Below, in pieces: positions 56,280-64,000 of a DNA stretch of 64,000 nt (the first letter of the stretch is position 1; every line of letters starts with the position of its first letter). This DNA is from Paenibacillus agilis (GTDB taxonomy: Bacteria; Bacillota; Bacilli; Paenibacillales; Paenibacillaceae), in assembly GCF_007786455.1 (NCBI RefSeq), contig NZ_VNJK01000001.1:590673-654672 (forward strand), given 5' to 3'. Under the pieces are notes generated by a model. The model did no database searches, was not told the DNA's origin, and saw nothing but the letters and a program-made list of their open reading frames with translations. Made by a program: the position numbers and the translations under genes.

Positions 56280-57830
56280 ATGCGTAAAATATATTTGTTT
56301 GATACAACTTTGCGTGACGGTGAGCAATCTCCGGGCGTCAACTTGAATACAAAAGAGAAACTTGAAATCGCGCATCAGCTAGAGCGCCTTGGCATTGACC
56401 GCATGGAAGCAGGATTCCCTGCAGCATCACCTGGTGACTTGGCAGCTGTAAACGCAGTTGCAAAAGCAGTGAAAAATGCGACTGTGGTAGGGTTAGCTCG
56501 TTCGCGCGTTCAAGATATTGATGCCGCTTATGAAGCGTTGAAAGATGCAGAAGATCCTTGTCTTCATCTCTTCCTTGCTTCTTCTCCGATTCATCGTCAG
56601 CACAAGCTGCGCATGACGAAGGAGCAAATGCTAGAAGCAGCAGAAGCAGCGATTAAATACGCAGGCAAGTATTTCACCAAAATTCAGTTCTCCCCTGAGG
56701 ATGCAGGTAGGACAGAGCTGGACTTCTTGTGCCAAGTAACGGATATGGCGATCAAGGCGGGAGCCACGGTTGTTAATATCCCGGATACAGTGGGATATTT
56801 ATATCCTGCCGAATTCGGTAATATTTTTAAGACACTGAAAGAGCAAGTGCCAGGTATCGAAAAGATTCAGCTGAGTGCTCATTGCCATGACGACTTAGGG
56901 ATGGCGACTGCGAATGCCTTGGCTGCGGTATTGAACGGTGCGGATCAAGTCGAGGGAACAATTAATGGTATTGGTGAGCGCGCGGGCAACACAGCGTTGG
57001 AGGAAGTGGCGATGTCGCTGGAAACACGTCAAGACTTTTTCCAAGCGAAATCAACGATGGTATTATCGGAAATTGCTCGTTCGAGCCGCTTAGTCAGCAA
57101 GTTAACGGGGATGGTCGTACCTGGTAACAAGGCAATCGTTGGTGCGAATGCATTTGCTCATGAATCGGGTATTCATCAGGACGGTATGCTGAAGGAAAAG
57201 ACGACGTATGAGATTATGTCTCCGGAGACAATTGGCCTTAAGGAAAGCAAGCTCGTGCTCGGCAAGCACTCTGGACGCCATGCGTTCCGTGAGAAGCTAA
57301 TCGATCTTGGCTATGAGTTAAGTGACGAGCAGCTCAATATTGCATTCTCGAAGTTTAAAGATCTAGCAGATAAGAAGAAGGAAGTATCTGACGAGGATAT
57401 TCGCGCCTTTATCGAGGAAAAAATCGTGGATACGCAAGAAATCTTCTCCCTGCAAACGATCTATGTCACGTATGGAAATGAAGCGACTCCAACTGCTAAA
57501 GTCCGCATCGTCACGCATGAAGGCGACGTGCTGGAACAAGAAGCAGAAGGTAATGGTTCGGTTGATGCGATTTACAATGCGATTGATAAGGCAACTGGGG
57601 AAGAGGTTGTATTGTCTGACTACTCCATTAAGTCTGTTACGCATGGTAAAGATGCGCAAGGTGAGGTTCATGTTGTAATGAGCCAAGACGAGGTAGCTGT
57701 TCAAGGCCGCGGCGTTAGCACAGATATTCTTGAAGCGAGTGCCCGTGCATACGTGGATGCATTGAACCGTCTGATCGAGAAGCGCCAATTGAACAATGGC
57801 AGTCGACGCGATAAGATTGGCTTGGTGTAA
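56280..57830 (+). CDS. leuA: 2-isopropylmalate synthase
   Basis: 516 residues, GAGGAGG upstream. DTTLRDGEQSPGVNL at about 9-23 and LSAHCHDDLGMATANALAAV (metal His); C-terminal LeuA dimer/allosteric domain at about 360-516 (feedback by leucine). Condenses acetyl-CoA with 2-oxoisovalerate. Stops before the terminator at 57845-57880. leuC and leuD are not downstream; leuB is further along. Confidence 0.97.
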   Translation: MRKIYLFDTTLRDGEQSPGVNLNTKEKLEIAHQLERLGIDRMEAGFPAASPGDLAAVNAVAKAVKNATVVGLARSRVQDIDAAYEALKDAEDPCLHLFLASSPIHRQHKLRMTKEQMLEAAEAAIKYAGKYFTKIQFSPEDAGRTELDFLCQVTDMAIKAGATVVNIPDTVGYLYPAEFGNIFKTLKEQVPGIEKIQLSAHCHDDLGMATANALAAVLNGADQVEGTINGIGERAGNTALEEVAMSLETRQDFFQAKSTMVLSEIARSSRLVSKLTGMVVPGNKAIVGANAFAHESGIHQDGMLKEKTTYEIMSPETIGLKESKLVLGKHSGRHAFREKLIDLGYELSDEQLNIAFSKFKDLADKKKEVSDEDIRAFIEEKIVDTQEIFSLQTIYVTYGNEATPTAKVRIVTHEGDVLEQEAEGNGSVDAIYNAIDKATGEEVVLSDYSIKSVTHGKDAQGEVHVVMSQDEVAVQGRGVSTDILEASARAYVDALNRLIEKRQLNNGSRRDKIGLV

Positions 57831-57844
57831 AATTAGAGTAGAGC

Positions 57845-57880
57845 AAAACCCGCTATCTATACTGGATGGCGGGTTTTTAA
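57845..57880 (+). terminator. Rho-independent terminator after leuA
   Basis: AAAACCCGC / GCGGGTTTTT with 15-base loop. It also overlaps the end of the convergent sigma-factor remnant. Confidence 0.85.
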
Positions 57881-58060
57881 CGTTGTTATGGATCGATAGG
57901 CAAGAAGAATGGTCTCTTGAATCGCATCTGCACAGTCTTCGTCGGATGAAAGCATCGTACGAGAAAAAGCGTACATATTAGCTTCAAAGGTTCGTATTAG
58001 TTGGATAAAAGCTTGACGGTCACCTTGTTGTGCCTGCCTAACATTTAGTGGTGTAGACAC
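57857..58060 (-). pseudogene. Truncated ECF sigma factor (region 2 only)
   Basis: 67 codons from a GTG with AAGGAGG 8 bases upstream. The residues GDRQAFIQLIRTFEANMYAF, then SRTMLSSDEDCADAIQETIL, are region 2 of an ECF sigma factor (the DA.QET..A core). It then ends at LKTRHPV with no region 4. Convergent with leuA. Start and signal look real, so truncation seems recent; a dominant-negative or remnant state is possible. Confidence 0.7.
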
Positions 58061-58407
58061 ATTTGTGATCCTCCTTGATAGATTTGATTGAAATGATATA
58101 CATGATAGACATGCAAATGCTTGTCTATGTAGCATGGTACATTCCATTTTTAAAATAGCTATATGTATACTTAGAGGACGTGAAAGCCGAAACGGTTCAT
58201 TTCTACTCTAAAATAATATCACTTTTTACATATACCAATGAAAACTAGACTGTTCCCTCATCTTTATAGGTAAATCCTATTAAGATAATAGATTTTATAT
58301 CTTAGTCATCTGAGGCGGTGTGCGATAAAATGAAAGGAATAATCAAGGTATGGGAATGCAGGAGTAGGAGTGTTTTATTTACATACGGAGAGAAGGAGCG
58401 AACGGAT
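58061..58407 (+). other. Leader region of leuB
   Basis: Nearly 350 bases between the sigma remnant and leuB with no convincing gene. AT-rich; it presumably holds a leuB promoter, since a terminator separates leuB from leuA. I see no T-box. AAGGAG lies just before the leuB start. Confidence 0.4.
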
Positions 58408-59502
58408 ATGACAGAGGTTAAAAAGATTGCAGTTATTGCAGGGGACGGCATTGGACCAGAAGTAGTAGCTGAGGCGATTAAAGTTATGAAGCGTACGGAG
58501 GAATTGTTCGGTTTGAAATTTGAGTTCGAACACGGTTTGTTCGGCGGTGTTGCTATCGACGAAAAGGGAACGCCGCTTCCACAGGAGACTCTTGAAATTT
58601 GTAAACGTGCGGATGCAGTGCTCTTAGGGGCAGTTGGTGGACCGAAATGGGACAACAACTCGAAAGAGCTTCGTCCAGAGACAGGCTTGCTCGGTATTCG
58701 CAAAGAATTGGGATTGTTCTCGAACTTGCGCCCAGCTGTCGTATTTGATTGCTTGAAGGATGCTTCCACGCTTAAGCCAGAAGTATTGGAAGGCACGGAC
58801 CTTATCGTTGTACGTGAATTGACAGGCGGCATTTACTTCGGTGAGAAGTTCCGACGTGAAGGTGCTTATGGTGAAGAAGCGGTTGATACATGTGTCTATA
58901 ACGTAACAGAAGTAGAACGCATTGTGCGCCAAGCATTCGAAGTAGCTCAGAAGCGCCGTAAAAAGCTTGCTTCTGTTGATAAAGCGAACGTGTTGGAGAC
59001 ATCCCGTCTATGGCGTGAAACGGTGAATCGTATTGCACCAGACTATCCAGATGTAGAAGTAGAACATGTACTTGTTGATAACTGCGCGATGCAGTTGTTG
59101 CGCCGTCCATCCAGCTTCGACGTTATCGTTACAGAGAACATGTTTGGAGATATTTTAAGTGATGAAGCGGCAATGCTTACAGGATCGATTGGTATGCTTT
59201 CTTCTGCATCGCTTGGCGAAGGCAGCTTCGGTTTGTATGAGCCTGTACACGGCTCGGCGCCAGATATTGCAGGTCAAGGTGTTGCGAATCCAATCGCAAC
59301 GATCCTTTCTGTCGCTCTTATGTATCGTTTAACATTTGGTTATGGTGAAGCTGCGGATGCCATTGAGCGTGCCGTGAAGCAGGTGCTGGATGCTGGCAAT
59401 CGCACAGGCGATATTGCTACGGATCGTGCTCAGGCACTAAGCACAACTGAGATGGGTGACCTTATTGCTAATGCATTAGAGGGAGCTGCAGTTCAAGCTT
59501 AA
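58408..59502 (+). CDS. leuB: 3-isopropylmalate dehydrogenase
   Basis: 364 residues from ATG 58408 (AAGGAG 9 bases upstream); upstream in-frame ATG at 58318 would add 30 unrelated residues. NAD-dependent oxidative decarboxylase: [46 protein letters not shown] (metal Asp ligands and Glu/Asn). Third leucine-pathway step. The dehydratase genes leuC/leuD are absent locally and must lie elsewhere. Confidence 0.97.
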   Translation: MTEVKKIAVIAGDGIGPEVVAEAIKVMKRTEELFGLKFEFEHGLFGGVAIDEKGTPLPQETLEICKRADAVLLGAVGGPKWDNNSKELRPETGLLGIRKELGLFSNLRPAVVFDCLKDASTLKPEVLEGTDLIVVRELTGGIYFGEKFRREGAYGEEAVDTCVYNVTEVERIVRQAFEVAQKRRKKLASVDKANVLETSRLWRETVNRIAPDYPDVEVEHVLVDNCAMQLLRRPSSFDVIVTENMFGDILSDEAAMLTGSIGMLSSASLGEGSFGLYEPVHGSAPDIAGQGVANPIATILSVALMYRLTFGYGEAADAIERAVKQVLDAGNRTGDIATDRAQALSTTEMGDLIANALEGAAVQA

Positions 59503-59626
59503 TCTTAGCAGTTAAATGAAAGTGTGTTAGAGACTATATTAGAGGTTTACTAGAAGGCGTATCGATCGTATTATATCGCGTGCTCGTATATTACGGTATA
59601 TATAAAGGAAGAAACAGAATTTAATT

Positions 59627-59693
59627 GAGCTTATTTTCCATCAACGCAGAGGGATTGGTCCCATTTCGTTGGTGAGAAGGTAAGCTCTTTTTA
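59627..59693 (+). terminator. Rho-independent terminator after leuB
   Basis: GAGCTTA...CATCAACG pairs with CGTTGGTG...TAAGCTC, then TTTTTA. Confidence 0.75.
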
Positions 59694-59729
59694 TTAGGTA
59701 TAACATTTTATTTTGAGAGGAGAATTGGT

Positions 59730-60698
59730 ATGAACATTTCTAGTTCTATGCATGATTTGTATGGCAAGTATGAAATTCCTGATACGATTATTAAAATGTT
59801 AGAGCGCCAAGAACGAAGTCAGGATAGAGAAGATATAGGACTATTTATACTTCAAGATGATGAATGTCGTTATATGAGCACGCCAATTGATTCTATTCCA
59901 TTTGCGACGATTGGAGTGGACGGTATTCATTATGCGTTTTTGACAGAATTCGGAGCGGTAGAAAATTTAAATGAAGCACCTATTATTTGTGTTTCACCTA
60001 TGGATTTTGGTTTAGAAATACGTTATGCAGGATATAATTTGGCTCAATTTCTGGAGGTTTATTGTGCGGATGAAGCAATACTTATTAATCATTTTGAGGG
60101 CGAAAAGGACTACATGCGTTATGTTCAGCAAAGAGAGGAAGAGGAGCGGAGAGAACCGGATGAAGGAGAGTTTGGATTAACCGCTGAAGAATTACAAGAG
60201 AGAAAAAATAAAATGGAGCACTTTCGAGAGGACTTTCAGGTACGAAAAATTGAAAGAACTTTTCTGTGGAAAGAGCTGGAATCTATCCGTGCACATAGAC
60301 GTTCGAAAATTGTTATTGAAACGGTAAATGGGTTGGGTGTGCTTCCAAATCATAAACCAAACATGAGATTGGGCGAGAACGCGCATTCACGCTTACATTG
60401 GGAGGTCGAAGAAGGCAACTCGGCTTTAAATGAACTAGATGAAGCTCGGAAATTTGTTGAGGCAGCTTCCTTGGAATCAAGAATTGGATTTGTTCGTGAT
60501 GCTCAGCACTATTATATGTTTGACTGTACAGACTGGCGGGAATGGATGATTGAGCAGCTAGTCTTATGGGGGTATGAAACAGAAGCGAAAAATTTGCAGC
60601 TATCTTTTCCAGGCGAGCAATATATGCCTGTGACGGATACTCTATCAACGTATCTTTATTTGGAATGGTCATCCTCTGACGAAGATGAAAATAAATAA
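59730..60698 (+). CDS. Hypothetical protein, SUKH-like N-terminus possible
   Basis: 322 residues, GAGAGGAG upstream. The N-terminal ~115 residues (IPDTIIKMLERQERSQDRED, HYAFLTEFGAVENLNEAPII, PMDFGLEIRYAGYNLAQFLE) have a weak SMI1/KNR4-like look; residues about 130-185 are charged and probably coiled coil (QREEEERREPDEGEFGLTAE). The rest is unassigned. No signal peptide. Followed by its own terminator; stands alone. Confidence 0.5.
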   Translation: MNISSSMHDLYGKYEIPDTIIKMLERQERSQDREDIGLFILQDDECRYMSTPIDSIPFATIGVDGIHYAFLTEFGAVENLNEAPIICVSPMDFGLEIRYAGYNLAQFLEVYCADEAILINHFEGEKDYMRYVQQREEEERREPDEGEFGLTAEELQERKNKMEHFREDFQVRKIERTFLWKELESIRAHRRSKIVIETVNGLGVLPNHKPNMRLGENAHSRLHWEVEEGNSALNELDEARKFVEAASLESRIGFVRDAQHYYMFDCTDWREWMIEQLVLWGYETEAKNLQLSFPGEQYMPVTDTLSTYLYLEWSSSDEDENK

Positions 60699-60723
60699 GT
60701 GCTCGTTATTAAGCTTATAAAAA

Positions 60724-60766
60724 GACGGCTAAACCTTTGTAAACAAGGTTTAGCCGTTTGTATTTG
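60724..60766 (+). terminator. Rho-independent terminator
   Basis: ACGGCTAAACCTT / AAGGTTTAGCCGT around a 7-base loop, then a T-rich run. Confidence 0.85.
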
Positions 60767-60952
60767 TAAGAGGGAAAGGGTATTTAGTTTGGTTACATTC
60801 ATTACACTCAATCAAAGTGACTGCGTTAATTTGAATGGATCTAATTGAGATAATAAAATAAGTTCAAAGTACTAACTCTAGCTTGCTAAATGAAAAAAGA
60901 AGTACACTTGATGCAATTAATGCGGAAGCATTCCTATTTTCATAGCACGATC

Positions 60953-62413
60953 TTACTTACTCTCTTCCGGGACATAAAGTCCAAGAGCTTCCGCTACACG
61001 CTTGCCGTATTCAGGGTCAGCTTTGTAGAAATGCTGAATTTGACGCAGCTTAATCTCATCCATCTCAACAGGCTTCATTGCAGCAACGACATTGTCAACG
61101 AGTCGGCTGCGCTCTTCTTCTGAGAGCAAACGATATAGATCACCTGGCTGCGTATAGTGGTCATGATGATCATAGGCGATACTTTGTGCTTCGCCTTGTA
61201 CCGTATACGGAGCTGTCGCATGAGATGGGTTTTCCGTTGGACCACCAAAGCTATTAGGCTCGTAGTAGACGGAAGAGCCGCCGTTTGAGTCAGCGCGCAT
61301 TTGTCCATCGCGTTGGTAATTGTGGACTTTGGCATGCGGGCAGTTAATTGGTAACGTATTATGGTTCGCTCCTACACGATAGCGATGTGCATCGGAATAA
61401 GCGAATAGGCGTCCTTGGAGCATTTTATCTGGTGATGCTTCAATACCTGGAACGAAAGAACCTGGTGAGAAAGTAGCTTGCTCCACTTCTGCGAAATAGT
61501 TTTCTGGATTACGGTCAAGAACCATACGACCAACCTCAATTAAGGGATAATCCTTCTGTGACCATACCTTCGTAACATCGAACGGATCGAAGCGATACGT
61601 ATTCGCATCTTGCTCCGGCATAATCTGCACATACAGTGTCCAAGCGGGGAAATCGCCCTTATCGATGGCATTAAATAAATCTTCTGTATGATAGTCGGGA
61701 TTTTCGCCTGCAAGCTTGGCAGCAAGCTCGATATCTAAGTTCTTGATCCCTTGTTCAGTCTTAAAATGATACTTGACCCATACCGCCTGACCTTCGTTAT
61801 TCACCCACTTAAAGGTATGACTTCCGAAGCCGTGCATATGCCGTAAAGTTGCAGGAATGCCGCGATCAGACATAAGAATTGTGACCTGGTGCAGCGATTC
61901 AGGCGAGAGTGACCAGAAGTCCCATACCGCGTTTGGGTTTTTCAAATGGGTCTGCGGATGACGCTTCTGTGTATGGATAAAATCAGGGAACTTAATCGCA
62001 TCTCGAATAAAGAAGACAGGTGTATTATTGCCGACTAGATCGTAGTTGCCTTCCTCGGTATAAAATTTCACAGCGAATCCACGAGGATCACGTACCGTAT
62101 CAGCAGAGCCAGACTCACCAGCTACCGTAGAAAAACGAATAAACATAGGTGTTCGCTTGCCGATTTCAGACAGAAAGCTTGCTTTTGTATAAGAAGATAA
62201 GTCATTCGTTACTTCAAAATAACCGTGTGCGCCAGCACCTTTTGCATGAACGACACGTTCTGGTACGCGCTCACGATTGAAATGGGCTAGTTTCTCTAGT
62301 AAGTGAACATCTTGAATTAAGGTTGGTCCACGCTGTCCGGCAGTCATTGAATTCTGGTTATCACCAACGGGAGCTCCCCAACTTGTTGTTAATGTTCGCT
62401 TGTTCGTAGTCAT
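60953..62413 (-). CDS. katA: Heme catalase
   Basis: 486 residues, clade-3 length. Catalytic His56 in [17 protein letters not shown] and Asn in [18 protein letters not shown]; proximal Tyr in [14 protein letters not shown]. Degrades hydrogen peroxide in the cytoplasm. GGGGGAATCG upstream serves as ribosome site. Two PerR-like boxes lie 40-100 bases upstream. Monocistronic. Confidence 0.97.
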   Translation of the reverse strand: MTTNKRTLTTSWGAPVGDNQNSMTAGQRGPTLIQDVHLLEKLAHFNRERVPERVVHAKGAGAHGYFEVTNDLSSYTKASFLSEIGKRTPMFIRFSTVAGESGSADTVRDPRGFAVKFYTEEGNYDLVGNNTPVFFIRDAIKFPDFIHTQKRHPQTHLKNPNAVWDFWSLSPESLHQVTILMSDRGIPATLRHMHGFGSHTFKWVNNEGQAVWVKYHFKTEQGIKNLDIELAAKLAGENPDYHTEDLFNAIDKGDFPAWTLYVQIMPEQDANTYRFDPFDVTKVWSQKDYPLIEVGRMVLDRNPENYFAEVEQATFSPGSFVPGIEASPDKMLQGRLFAYSDAHRYRVGANHNTLPINCPHAKVHNYQRDGQMRADSNGGSSVYYEPNSFGGPTENPSHATAPYTVQGEAQSIAYDHHDHYTQPGDLYRLLSEEERSRLVDNVVAAMKPVEMDEIKLRQIQHFYKADPEYGKRVAEALGLYVPEESK

Positions 62414-62453
62414 AAACGATTCCCCCTAAGGCCATGGTTTAGTATTGATTCAT

Positions 62454-62468
62454 TTATAATATATATAA
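62454..62468 (-). promoter_or_regulatory. PerR-like box 1
   Basis: TTATAATATATATAA; 12 of 14 specified positions of the consensus TTATAATNATTATAA, 41 bases before the catalase start. It is in an AT-rich stretch, so chance matches are possible. Confidence 0.55.
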
Positions 62469-62499
62469 TATATAATACAATATAGAAATGAATACTTAA

Positions 62500-62514
62500 T
62501 AATAATTATTATAA
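62500..62514 (-). promoter_or_regulatory. PerR-like box 2
   Basis: TAATAATTATTATAA: 13 of 14 positions of the PerR consensus. PerR represses catalase in Bacillus until peroxide oxidises it; about 87 bases before the start. Confidence 0.7.
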
Positions 62515-62770
62515 TCAAATAAGCATAACAATCAAGTCACATAAGAAAAAAGATGCAACGATATAACGTATGAAGGGATTCGCACATCTAGTACATTTGA
62601 AAAAGATAACTGACTAAAATGGCTGCTCTTGCTAACAGTTACTCGATGGTTTACTTCTTCTTAAACACCTTGCTGGCTTGTTTAATCAATAACTAGGTAT
62701 GTAAAGGTGAGTAGCGATGTTAATCATCATTATCTCGCTCGTATGGAAACGAATTACAACCAATAAATAT

Positions 62771-62815
62771 GCCCCACAGCCAAGCACTAGAGGAACGAAG
62801 TGCCGACTGCAGGGC
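62771..62815 (-). terminator. Terminator of the GH15 gene
   Basis: On the minus strand GCCCTGCAG...GGCACT pairs with AGTGC...GCTGTGGGGC, then ATATTTATT; it starts 7 bases after the stop. Confidence 0.6.
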
Positions 62816-62821
62816 TCTGTA

Positions 62822-64000
62822 TTACATAGGCGGAGTTGAATCAAGTTCCTTATACCTCTTTACATATTTCAGTACGGTATCGACATAAGTGGCGTGTGAC
62901 CAGGTGAGTGGAGCCACCGAGAGTGGTGCACCTGAAAATGGATCGAGCTGCTCTGGCAGCATACCGCTTGGCAATGCATGTCGAACCGTCCAACGAAGCG
63001 TTTCCAATGGCTGCTGCAATTCGGCAAGATTTTCAGCTATTGCAATCTCGTAGGCAGCAAACCAGAGTGTGCAAATAATCCATGGGTTTCCTGGGGCAAT
63101 ATTCATGTCCGAACATCGTTGGAAATAGTAATCTTGTCGATAGCGAGCAATTCCACCGACAGAAGTACGGATCGTTAGACGATTCCGCAGTTTGCTCATC
63201 GTCGAGCGAACTTTTGAATCTTCTGGAGGCAGTACACCAAATTCATAGATACCAAATATGCTGCTTTCTGGCGTCATATCTTGTACCCAGCGTCCATCTT
63301 TTCGATATAATCCTCGTGCGAAGCACTGTTCTTCTTCATTCCATAAGTGGGTAAGAATACCGTTCTTAATACGCTCGGCCCCTTCAAAATATCGCTCTGC
63401 ACGTTCATCATCACCGAATAGCTGAGCGAATTGCGAGGCTGCGGTGAGACCACCGTAGACAGCCGAGGCCGTAAACGTGAATATCCCATATCGTTCTTCC
63501 CACAAGTCGTAACTTGGCTGTGGCAAGTTCAATTGAGCCTCTGTATAACGAAGCAGAAATCCAGCAGCTTGTCGGATAAGGGACTGATAAAGCGATTGCG
63601 GGCGTTCGATATCACCATGCACACTGTAATCATGCCATAACGCATGGAGTACGAGAGCGGTCTCATCTTCTTGAATAGGCAGCTGGCTGCGCCCATCATG
63701 CACATAGGGATGCCAGCTCGAGCCAACCGTGCCATCTGGATTGTATTTATGATACAAATAGCCTTCACTGCTAAGTGCGCGCGTACAGAAGCGGAAGAAC
63801 GGCTCGATCATGCCGTGGTAGCCAGCTGAAGACATCGCTTTGGCGACGAGAGCACCATCTCGAGGCCACATATAACTGTAGTGATCGCGGTTGAACTGCA
63901 TAATATCGGTGTCATTGGCTGCAATGATAGCGCCTTCTGCATCGGTTTGCGTTCGTACGATGAGCAGACTCTGCTTATAGCTCTGAATAAGTGACTCATC
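62822..64000 (-). CDS. GH15-family glycosidase (5' end beyond window)
   Basis: At least 392 residues; the frame stays open to base 64000 (DESLIQSYKQSLLIVRTQTD ahead of MQFNRDHYSYMWPRDGALVA), so the start lies outside. GH15 catalytic domain with (alpha/alpha)6 barrel: YSYMWPRDGALVAKAM, VHDGRSQLPIQEDETALVLH, YDLWEERYGIFTFTASAVYG and APGNPWIICTLWFAAYE. Typical substrates are starch-type glucans or trehalose; glucoamylase-like glucan 1,4-alpha-glucosidase or trehalase activity cannot be separated from this part. Confidence 0.85.
   Translation of the reverse strand, partial: DESLIQSYKQSLLIVRTQTDAEGAIIAANDTDIMQFNRDHYSYMWPRDGALVAKAMSSAGYHGMIEPFFRFCTRALSSEGYLYHKYNPDGTVGSSWHPYVHDGRSQLPIQEDETALVLHALWHDYSVHGDIERPQSLYQSLIRQAAGFLLRYTEAQLNLPQPSYDLWEERYGIFTFTASAVYGGLTAASQFAQLFGDDERAERYFEGAERIKNGILTHLWNEEEQCFARGLYRKDGRWVQDMTPESSIFGIYEFGVLPPEDSKVRSTMSKLRNRLTIRTSVGGIARYRQDYYFQRCSDMNIAPGNPWIICTLWFAAYEIAIAENLAELQQPLETLRWTVRHALPSGMLPEQLDPFSGAPLSVAPLTWSHATYVDTVLKYVKRYKELDSTPPM

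Overview
The window looks like chromosomal DNA of a spore-forming Bacillales bacterium of the Paenibacillus type. The signs are AAGGAGG-like ribosome sites, some TTG/GTG starts, a T-box-controlled ilv-leu operon, PerR-like boxes before a catalase gene, SLH-domain surface protein, VanZ, YfiT/bacillithiol-transferase-type DinB protein and many Cof-type HAD phosphatases. No rRNA, tRNA, CRISPR array or insertion sequence was recognised.

Region 1 (1-10.2 kb) is a polymorphic-toxin island. A VgrG-like spike protein (5' end outside the window) carries a C-terminal YwqJ-type deaminase toxin and is followed by a SUKH-3-type immunity gene. An AT-rich 1337-residue KAP-family membrane P-loop NTPase comes next. 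Then there is a decayed second copy of the spike gene (nonsense codon, 292-bp frameshifting deletion, 69-bp deletion, toxin tip lost) followed by two orphan immunity-like genes. Related terminators close both cassettes.

Region 2 (10.2-19 kb) holds an SbnA-like aminoacid synthase gene overlapping an MFS exporter gene, a large secreted RCC1-like/SLH protein, an AraC-GyrI regulator and two unrecognised genes.

Region 3 (19-27.2 kb, minus strand) is a four-gene chaperone-like operon: a lidless Hsp70, a J-like/TPR membrane protein lacking HPD, a TPR protein with three intact CbxX/SpoVK-type AAA+ modules plus one degenerate ATPase module, and a TPR membrane protein.

Region 4 (27.3-29.2 kb) has an MFS transporter and VanZ. 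Region 5 (29.4-36 kb, minus strand) is a compact seven-gene run: purine nucleoside phosphorylase, HAD phosphatase, PurC paralogue, acetamidase/formamidase, SDR, MFS exporter and MTA/SAH-type nucleoside deaminase. It looks like a nucleoside-derived metabolite cluster and is the strongest candidate for an undescribed pathway; the chaperone operon is second.

Region 6 (36-52 kb) is mixed housekeeping and accessory genes: APH-like kinase next to a gutted peptidase E gene, DUF2569, NUDIX, a tandem pair of secreted PAF-acetylhydrolase-like esterases, an S9 peptidase, HD and DinB proteins, an ArsR/SRPBCC-PDZ pair with an operator-like palindrome, M14 carboxypeptidase and a Gly-rich small protein.

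Region 7 (52.1-59.5 kb) is the branched-chain amino acid operon: sigma-A promoter, T-box leader (likely Leu CUC specifier), ilvB, ilvN, ilvC, leuA and, after a terminator and a truncated ECF sigma factor, leuB. leuC and leuD are not present. Region 8 (59.7-64 kb) has an unknown protein, the PerR-box catalase and a GH15 glycosidase cut by the window end.
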